Source: Porphyromonadaceae bacterium UBA4277 (lineage in GTDB: Bacteria > Bacteroidota > Bacteroidia > Bacteroidales > Muribaculaceae). Taken from it: a stretch of 26,031 nt of DNA. Below the pieces are notes generated by a model. It had not been told where the DNA came from, made no database searches, and saw only the letters and a list, made by a program, of their open reading frames with translations. The position numbers were made by a program, and so were the translations under genes. Of the stretch, positions 22,101-26,031 are shown piece after piece. The stretch spans positions 1-26,031 of the forward strand of contig DGVT01000010.1 of the NCBI GenBank assembly GCA_002395965.1. Reading direction: 5' to 3'. How positions within the stretch are numbered: the stretch's first letter is position 1; each line of letters opens with the position of its first letter.

Positions 22101-24782
22101 GCCGCCCTGAGCCATAGCCTCGGCCTGTGGCACGGTGGTGGCATCGACGGCAAACACGCCGTTGGCGTCGTTGAGTGACACTGTCACATCATTGGTCAGG
22201 AACTTGCCGCTCACGGTCAGCGTCTTGGTGGCACTGGTGCCATTTTCCACGTTGTCAAATGCCACAGCTGTGGCCGACGTGCTGATGGCAGGGCCATTGT
22301 AGGTGCCGTTACCGGTGAGGTTTACAGTCACGGTGTTGGCATTGGCACTGGTAATGCTCAGCGAACCGGTGTATGATGCTGTCAGGAGTGCGGTTGGGGT
22401 AAAGGTGACTGTTACCGTGGCTCCGGCTGTGGCATCGGCTGGTGACACGGTGGTATGATCCACAGCAAACACGCCAGCATCGTCGTTGACGGCTATGGTA
22501 ACGTCACTCTCAAGGTTCATACCAGTCACGGTGATGGTCTCAGTGACGGGTGTACCGGCGGGCAACTCGCCAAAGGCGATGGATTTGGGTGAGGCGTTCA
22601 CGCGGGGTTTGTCGCTTGGCAGCAGGTAGGCGATTCCAGCCATGGCATCGAGCTTGCCGTTGCCAAAGTGTGTAGCGTTGGGCCCGCTGGTCACAAATTC
22701 GTCGCGCTGTGCACTCTCACGCATGATTTCTTTCACATCATTCACGGTAAGGTCGATGCCGTTTTCATGAGCGGCCTGTAGCCACAGAGCTACAATGCCG
22801 GCTGCAACAGGCGTAGCCATCGAGGTGCCGTTCATGTTTCCATAGGGGTTGCTGGTGCTATTATTCACACGATAGCGGCCGCTACTGGCATGGGAATCGT
22901 CGATGAAGCCCACCCTGTGGTAGTGGTTCACGGCAGCCACTACAGTTGCACCAGGAGCAGTTATCCATGGATAAGCCACACCGATGGGGCTCTGTGAGGC
23001 GGTGCCGTAGCTTGAGAAGTCGGCAATGTCGCCTACGTTGGGAAAACGTGACGCCAAGCTATGGGTGTTTCCATAGTGGTCGGTGACAGTATTGCGGCTC
23101 ACATAGGCACCCACCGAAATCACGCTGGGAATGGTGGCTTCGTCACTCACACACATGTCATCGCTACCTTCAGTCCAGGTGTAGCCGCTGGTGGTCAAGT
23201 GGTTGGTAAAGTAGTCGTGACTACCACCCCACACATCAATCTCGGCACTGCCTTCAAGCGGGTAGAACTGCACTGCCAGCGTGTAGTTGCTCCTATAGTA
23301 GGTCTTACCGTCTTTGTAGGAGCTATATGTGCTGGTAGAGTTCAGACCTGAACTGTAAACGGCAATCTGTGTCTTGTCCGACTCCACATCATCATAGTAC
23401 ACCTTGAGCGTGCCGGTATAGTAGCTGCTAAGGCCAGTCACGTTGTTCGAAGGGTTAGTCACTGTTACGGTTTTCTTTACCACACCGGTCTTTGCGTCAA
23501 GTACCAGAATCTTCACACCCATTTTCTGCACCTCAGGTGAGCGAGCCCATGCGTTGGCAAGCAGGCCACCATAGGAGGCACCTCCATCGGTGTCGCTATA
23601 GCGGCTGGAGCGCAAGATGGCGCCCAGGGGCTGCTCGGCACTGGCCATGCCGTTGATGTGGTAGCCGCCACCCTCACCATCCAGGCTGCTGGATGCATCA
23701 TTGCTGGCAGCAAACAGTGCCACACGATTGGGATGTGCATCACCAAAAAGTTCGTTATATACGTCGGCAAAAGTGCCTGTGCCATCGTGGGGGCCCCATT
23801 GTGAGCCCCAACTGTTTGTCACCACCAGAGGCTTGCCCTCAGCGTCGGCATATTGGCACATCTTCTGCACAGCATTAATTAGGTAAGCGTCGGGCAGGCC
23901 TTTAACACCGGCCAAAAACAGGTCGGCACCAGGAGCCATACCGCCGGTGCTGGCGTGTGCATGGTCATCGGTAACCGTGACCGTGCTGCCGTTAAACACT
24001 ACGCTCGAACCGCCAGCGGTGCTGCTGGTGTGCGTGCCGTGGTCCTGCGTCATATCGTCGGTAGTGGGAATTGTGTTGGTAATAGTTGTATAATCCTTAG
24101 CAGTACTACCATCGTACACATAGGCACGCTTGATGCGCGAATTGCCGTCCTTGTCCTTGAAGGATACATGCTGATAGTCGATGCCGTTGTCCACTACACC
24201 AATAATCACACCCGTGCCGTCATAGACCGAGTTGAGGCCTGCTGCAACTGCATCGTCCGAAAGGGTGAGCACATCATCGGTGTTGGTGGTCTGGCGGGCC
24301 ACTTCGCCTGCCAGACGCTTAGTTGACGACACTTCCACACGGGTGACGCTGCTCAATGCAGCCACCTGCTCAATCTTGTCGATAGGGATGAGTGTAGTGA
24401 GCAGGGTGCCGTTCTTAAACTGGCTCTGCACTTCCACACCCAGGCTCTGCAAGTCACTGATACCGCTGGAATCGTTCAGGCGCACAAAGGCAGAGATAAA
24501 CACTTGTCCGGCGATAGTGTCGGGCTTAGCAATTAAACGATCGGTTTCGGCCAGGCGGTCAAGCGGCATACCGTTTCTGGGCCTAAGCCCGAGCCGCTTG
24601 GCTTGTTGCATGCCAGTAACATCAGCAGGCAGATTGCCACTAAGTTCGTCAAGCAGCATCTGCGTGGTCACCGACAACTTGCCTTGGCTGAATGCCGACA
24701 ATGCAGTCAGCACTATCAAGCACAGCGTCAGACAGACGTTGCGTCTAATGTGGGGCTGCCTTGTCACATCATAATGTGTCAT
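19005..24782 (-). CDS. Secreted subtilisin-family (S8) serine protease with Ig-like repeats and dockerin-like C-terminus
   Basis: 1925 residues from ATG 24782 (MTHYDVTRQPHIRR); the open frame begins two codons earlier at a TTG. The signal peptide VCLTLCLIVLTALSAFSQG follows. A propeptide-like segment (about 90-160) precedes the catalytic domain. The triad is Asp198 (GVVDNGID), His248 (DHGTHTSS) and Ser654 (NGTSMATP), with the oxyanion Asn361 (FAASND). Between Asn and Ser is a long insert of about 290 residues with a beta-rich part (about 420-520). Three Ig-like repeats follow (about 728-1040; GVFAV and YTGSLSI patterns), then a region shared with the downstream gene (1043 to about 1862). The C-terminus is dockerin-like: GDVNADGVVDVDDLNILI (Ca-binding Asp/Asn positions) and a weaker second copy NDFVDVDDVNALIKIML. 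It is likely surface or extracellular. Substrate is unknown; the triad is intact, so activity is expected. Confidence 0.92.
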   Translation of the reverse strand: MTHYDVTRQPHIRRNVCLTLCLIVLTALSAFSQGKLSVTTQMLLDELSGNLPADVTGMQQAKRLGLRPRNGMPLDRLAETDRLIAKPDTIAGQVFISAFVRLNDSSGISDLQSLGVEVQSQFKNGTLLTTLIPIDKIEQVAALSSVTRVEVSSTKRLAGEVARQTTNTDDVLTLSDDAVAAGLNSVYDGTGVIIGVVDNGIDYQHVSFKDKDGNSRIKRAYVYDGSTAKDYTTITNTIPTTDDMTQDHGTHTSSTAGGSSVVFNGSTVTVTDDHAHASTGGMAPGADLFLAGVKGLPDAYLINAVQKMCQYADAEGKPLVVTNSWGSQWGPHDGTGTFADVYNELFGDAHPNRVALFAASNDASSSLDGEGGGYHINGMASAEQPLGAILRSSRYSDTDGGASYGGLLANAWARSPEVQKMGVKILVLDAKTGVVKKTVTVTNPSNNVTGLSSYYTGTLKVYYDDVESDKTQIAVYSSGLNSTSTYSSYKDGKTYYRSNYTLAVQFYPLEGSAEIDVWGGSHDYFTNHLTTSGYTWTEGSDDMCVSDEATIPSVISVGAYVSRNTVTDHYGNTHSLASRFPNVGDIADFSSYGTASQSPIGVAYPWITAPGATVVAAVNHYHRVGFIDDSHASSGRYRVNNSTSNPYGNMNGTSMATPVAAGIVALWLQAAHENGIDLTVNDVKEIMRESAQRDEFVTSGPNATHFGNGKLDAMAGIAYLLPSDKPRVNASPKSIAFGELPAGTPVTETITVTGMNLESDVTIAVNDDAGVFAVDHTTVSPADATAGATVTVTFTPTALLTASYTGSLSITSANANTVTVNLTGNGTYNGPAISTSATAVAFDNVENGTSATKTLTVSGKFLTNDVTVSLNDANGVFAVDATTVPQAEAMAQGGKTLTISFSPPESTEAQAFNGSITLSTDEAASVTIPISGTGFYTAPAVTVSSQSLALTTSIGKPVSRSLTVSGIRINNALQVMLNDEHGVFTVTPETIDDGALVDDGLATITVGFFSEEVGIYSGTIIISGDEAPAVTVDLFATADDGGTASDDYLNIAKYATIDSAGWNSSSVKNLYQYTEYPDNSVAWLTLPVYGAWRTVANSEGEQKWIHTTTTSSSATGVSHWQSGNQYLQYPSLPFTAYFATNGNSARPFGPLSPGTNMYEVSFYVTNTTAVHLYGETGTGADSKPSKLIVYECTRNADGTVTESDVAYSTRMCNTSSTVFHFNIPDLDENTIYKVQACIYNGQLYDIGFQTLLDQPSLRATPFSTVKVVTEPNDTKTAIVKVKGRLLSGDVTVSVNDENGVFRVTPNHIPKATAETGTEVMVIFNSANEGTFTGTLNVSCGELSQDVTLNGQCTELGTASTNYLDVSKYQTIDDTDWVEAVTISTNNQRVLQNLYAFNVDDEDSDYGWLSMSIYGAWKTVRYTSSTSSTTYTNRPEKWIDSHVAEGTTTSAYPYFSIVSENEWSASTTPLPLRGKMTYFSKSGTGNQTGNGAPRALDKNSTTNTSARSVQFYVTNTDIVKIYAYENTSVNSEQTYKTKLNVYECVLNDDGTVTPAANPVKSVFNPGNGGTNFTLTADNLDLSKIYMVDVVSYRGKLYEIAFRTPMNAGDDTPTLTLSQLVATGVNGTTYKVANGDLTAVAYTTSNGIATVYAKDDNAYADKDVNNTGAIDYIANVVNLQNNYDQSNWVALSLPSNEGIDQLMGRRLYGVSGTWIKDADGNCTIVATAVPTANGNAAVFTPNIFEPCNFLGNLQTGADENNYFFVTPKPMEVGYIMHAQWLDAKDAFVVPAQGTTVNTCGLDGGFYANFSLLPEFVPENGRSYSFTALIRQEAANSSSHGLTDETGGENATVATNRVVYPITLKKISLGTGDVNADGVVDVDDLNILISIILGKDSADNYEDRAYILGNDFVDVDDVNALIKIMLQL
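19198..21656 (-). repeat. Tandem duplication, copy B (in the protease gene)
   Basis: Residues 1043 (TASDDYLNIAKYATID) to about 1862 of the protease align along their length with the 897-residue protein. The two copies are direct repeats with about 2.8 kb offset. The segment is co-linear, with one or two small indels such as the TSAYPY insertion relative to copy A. Confidence 0.85.
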
Positions 24783-25075
24783 AAGCAATTAATTCTTTAA
24801 TGGGAAAATGGGATGTCCTATTGGCTTGTCAGGGAATGCACATTTGAATGCATCGACTGTCAATGTCACAACAGAGGCAAAGCGTTTCCCGGTTGTTAAT
24901 AATAATTCTAGTTTGGGCGTAAAATTACAAATTAATTATGATATGTAGCAAATATTTTCTATTGAAAAATGACAACTTGTAACTTGCAAGAGTGTTTTCT
25001 GGCAAAAAATAACTAAGAATAAATCAAAAATATGAATAATCGTAATTTCCGAACAAGTATATTAAAAAAGCAAAA
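24783..25075. other. AT-rich intergenic region upstream of the protease gene
   Basis: It has no credible ORF. TATTTTTG (minus strand, 25025-25032) with CTTG 21 bp upstream is a possible promoter for the protease, but would give a leader of about 235 bases; confidence is low in such AT-rich DNA. Two near copies of a heptamer (aacttgt, aacttgc at about 24974-24987) are present, like the tract between hbd and bcd. Nothing else was seen. Confidence 0.4.
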
Positions 25076-25112
25076 AAGCAAAAAAAATGAGCCGCCCGGC
25101 AGAGCGACTCAT
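25076..25112 (-). terminator. Rho-independent terminator of pnp
   Basis: Minus strand ATGAGTCGC, loop TCTGCCGG, GCGGCTCAT (9-bp stem, one T-G pair) followed by a run of about eight T. It lies 34 bp past the pnp stop codon. Confidence 0.9.
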
Positions 25113-25146
25113 TGTAGTTATTCAACGTTCACGCTAAAGCAAACGG

Positions 25147-26031
25147 TTACTCATCGTCACGGTGGTCGTTACGACGGTCGTTGTTGCGTGGACGGTTGTC
25201 GCGGCGCGGAGGGCGGTTGCCGTCGCGGCGCGGTCCGTTGCCGCCGCCGTTGCGATTGCCGCCGTTGCCGTTGCCGCCGTTGCCGTTGCCGCCACCATTG
25301 CCGCGCGGGCGGCTGTTGCGGCGCTGCTCCTCATAGCCCTCGGGCTTCTCCTGGAGTGCGCGCATCGACAGGCGATACTTGCCGGTCTTCTTATCTATCT
25401 CAATGAGCTTGACTGTCACCTCGTCGCCCTCATGCAGGCCGCTTGCCTCCATGTCGGCAAGGCGCTCCCAGCTGATCTCGCTGATGTGGAGCAGACCGTC
25501 GCGACCAGGCATAAACTCAACAAAAGCACCAAACTCGAGGATTGAACGCACGGTACCGGTATAGACCGCACCCTCTTCGGGCACGGCGATGATAGCCTTG
25601 ATGCGCTCAAGGGCTGCATTGATGCTATCGGCATTGGCAGCCGAGATTTCAATCTCGCCCTTGCCGTCGATCTCGTCGATGGTGATAACGGCGCCGGTTT
25701 CCTCCTGAATGCCTTGGATTACCTCACCGCCCTTACCGATGATGGCACCGATAAACTCTTTATCGACTGTCATGGCTACGATACGCGGCACATGAGGCTT
25801 GTAATCTTCGCGTGGAGCGGGTATTGCCTCGTTGATGAGGTTAAGAATGTGCAGTCGTCCCTCACGAGCCTGGCGCAGTGCCTGCTCAAGAATTTCGTAG
25901 GGCAGACCGTCGCACTTGATGTCCATCTGTGTGGCAGTAATACCATCGGCAGTACCAGTCACCTTGAAGTCCATGTCGCCCAGGTGGTCTTCATCGCCAA
26001 GGATGTCGCTCAGCACGGCGTGCTTCACGTT
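25147..26031 (-). CDS. pnp: Polyribonucleotide nucleotidyltransferase, C-terminal part (5' end outside window)
   Basis: The frame enters from the right edge; the visible 294 residues start within the second RNase PH domain at NVKHAVLSDILGDEDHLGDM, which holds the two catalytic aspartates (GDEDHLGDMD) equivalent to E. coli Asp486 and Asp492. The codon at 26028 is an internal GTG, not a start. A KH domain (FIGAIIGKGG) and an S1 domain (GAVYTGTVRSILEFGAFVEF, ending GKYRLSMRAL) follow. The last 58 residues are a low-complexity tail of Arg, Gly and Asn. PNPase degrades RNA 3' to 5' with phosphate in the cytoplasm. A strong terminator follows, so it ends its transcript. Confidence 0.97.
   Translation of the reverse strand, partial: NVKHAVLSDILGDEDHLGDMDFKVTGTADGITATQMDIKCDGLPYEILEQALRQAREGRLHILNLINEAIPAPREDYKPHVPRIVAMTVDKEFIGAIIGKGGEVIQGIQEETGAVITIDEIDGKGEIEISAANADSINAALERIKAIIAVPEEGAVYTGTVRSILEFGAFVEFMPGRDGLLHISEISWERLADMEASGLHEGDEVTVKLIEIDKKTGKYRLSMRALQEKPEGYEEQRRNSRPRGNGGGNGNGGNGNGGNRNGGGNGPRRDGNRPPRRDNRPRNNDRRNDHRDDE
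25240..25307 (-). repeat. Low-complexity GN/RG-rich tract in pnp
   Basis: Short repeats of gccgttgcc and gccgccgttgcc encode GNGGNGNGGN-type residues followed by RRD, PPRRDNR and similar units. It is a slippage-prone microsatellite-like tract inside the coding sequence, and its reading frame is intact. Confidence 0.8.

Noticed and set aside
24775..24784. tgtgtcataa at the protease start, identical to 10 bases of the MITE-like element ends
   Set aside because: There is no second end or hairpin core nearby, and it overlaps the start codon; chance is the simplest reading.
24783..24788. TTG start two codons before the protease ATG
   Set aside because: An ATG follows immediately, and Bacteroidota rarely use TTG.
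25162..25545. Plus-strand Ala/Val-rich frame resembling a membrane protein
   Set aside because: It is the antisense shadow of the Gly/Asn/Arg codons of the pnp tail.

Overview
The window reads as a chromosomal piece of an anaerobic Bacteroidota bacterium, most likely order Bacteroidales (Muribaculaceae, Prevotella or Porphyromonas relatives). The grounds are Bacteroidota-type promoters (TTTG-N20-TAnnTTTG), a tRNA without encoded CCA, large secreted proteins with a dockerin-like or short gliding/T9SS-like C-terminus, and a lysine-fermentation cluster of the kind known from Porphyromonas and Fusobacterium. All identifications come from reading motifs; no database search was run. Every gene I can support lies on the minus strand.

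From about 14.5 kb leftward to the window edge runs one uninterrupted gene string. In transcription order it is atoD, kal, kce, kdd, kamA, kamB, kamC, kamD, kamE, atoA, crt, hbd, bcd, etfB, etfA (cut by the left edge). KamA makes beta-lysine from L-lysine. KamDE, a B12/PLP mutase probably kept active by the ATPases KamB and KamC, moves the second amino group. Kdd oxidises the product, and Kce cleaves it with acetyl-CoA to acetoacetate and 3-aminobutyryl-CoA. Kal removes ammonia to give crotonyl-CoA, Bcd-EtfAB reduces that to butyryl-CoA, and AtoDA moves CoA from butyryl-CoA to acetoacetate, releasing butyrate. Hbd and Crt add a second route from acetoacetyl-CoA to crotonyl-CoA. Most active-site residues can be checked directly in the translations. 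Thiolase and a lysine transporter are not in the window.

Upstream of the operon is a short-chain dehydrogenase gene with its own promoter and a probable terminator, then tRNA-Leu(TAG) with a textbook promoter and terminator. Next to the tRNA is a 213-bp element bounded by 20-bp inverted repeats and holding three GAA-loop hairpins, probably a MITE-like or REP-like repeat.

The region 16.2-24.8 kb encodes two very large secreted proteins in tandem. The upstream one is a 1925-residue subtilisin-family protease with three Ig-like repeats, two copies of a module I do not recognise, and a dockerin-like C-terminus. The downstream one is an 897-residue protein that is a copy of the non-protease C-terminal part with its own signal peptide and a different C-terminal tail. 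The two genes share near-identical DNA stretches, which suggests recent duplication or gene conversion.

The right edge holds the 3' part of pnp (polyribonucleotide nucleotidyltransferase) with KH and S1 domains, a Gly/Asn/Arg-rich tail, and a strong terminator.
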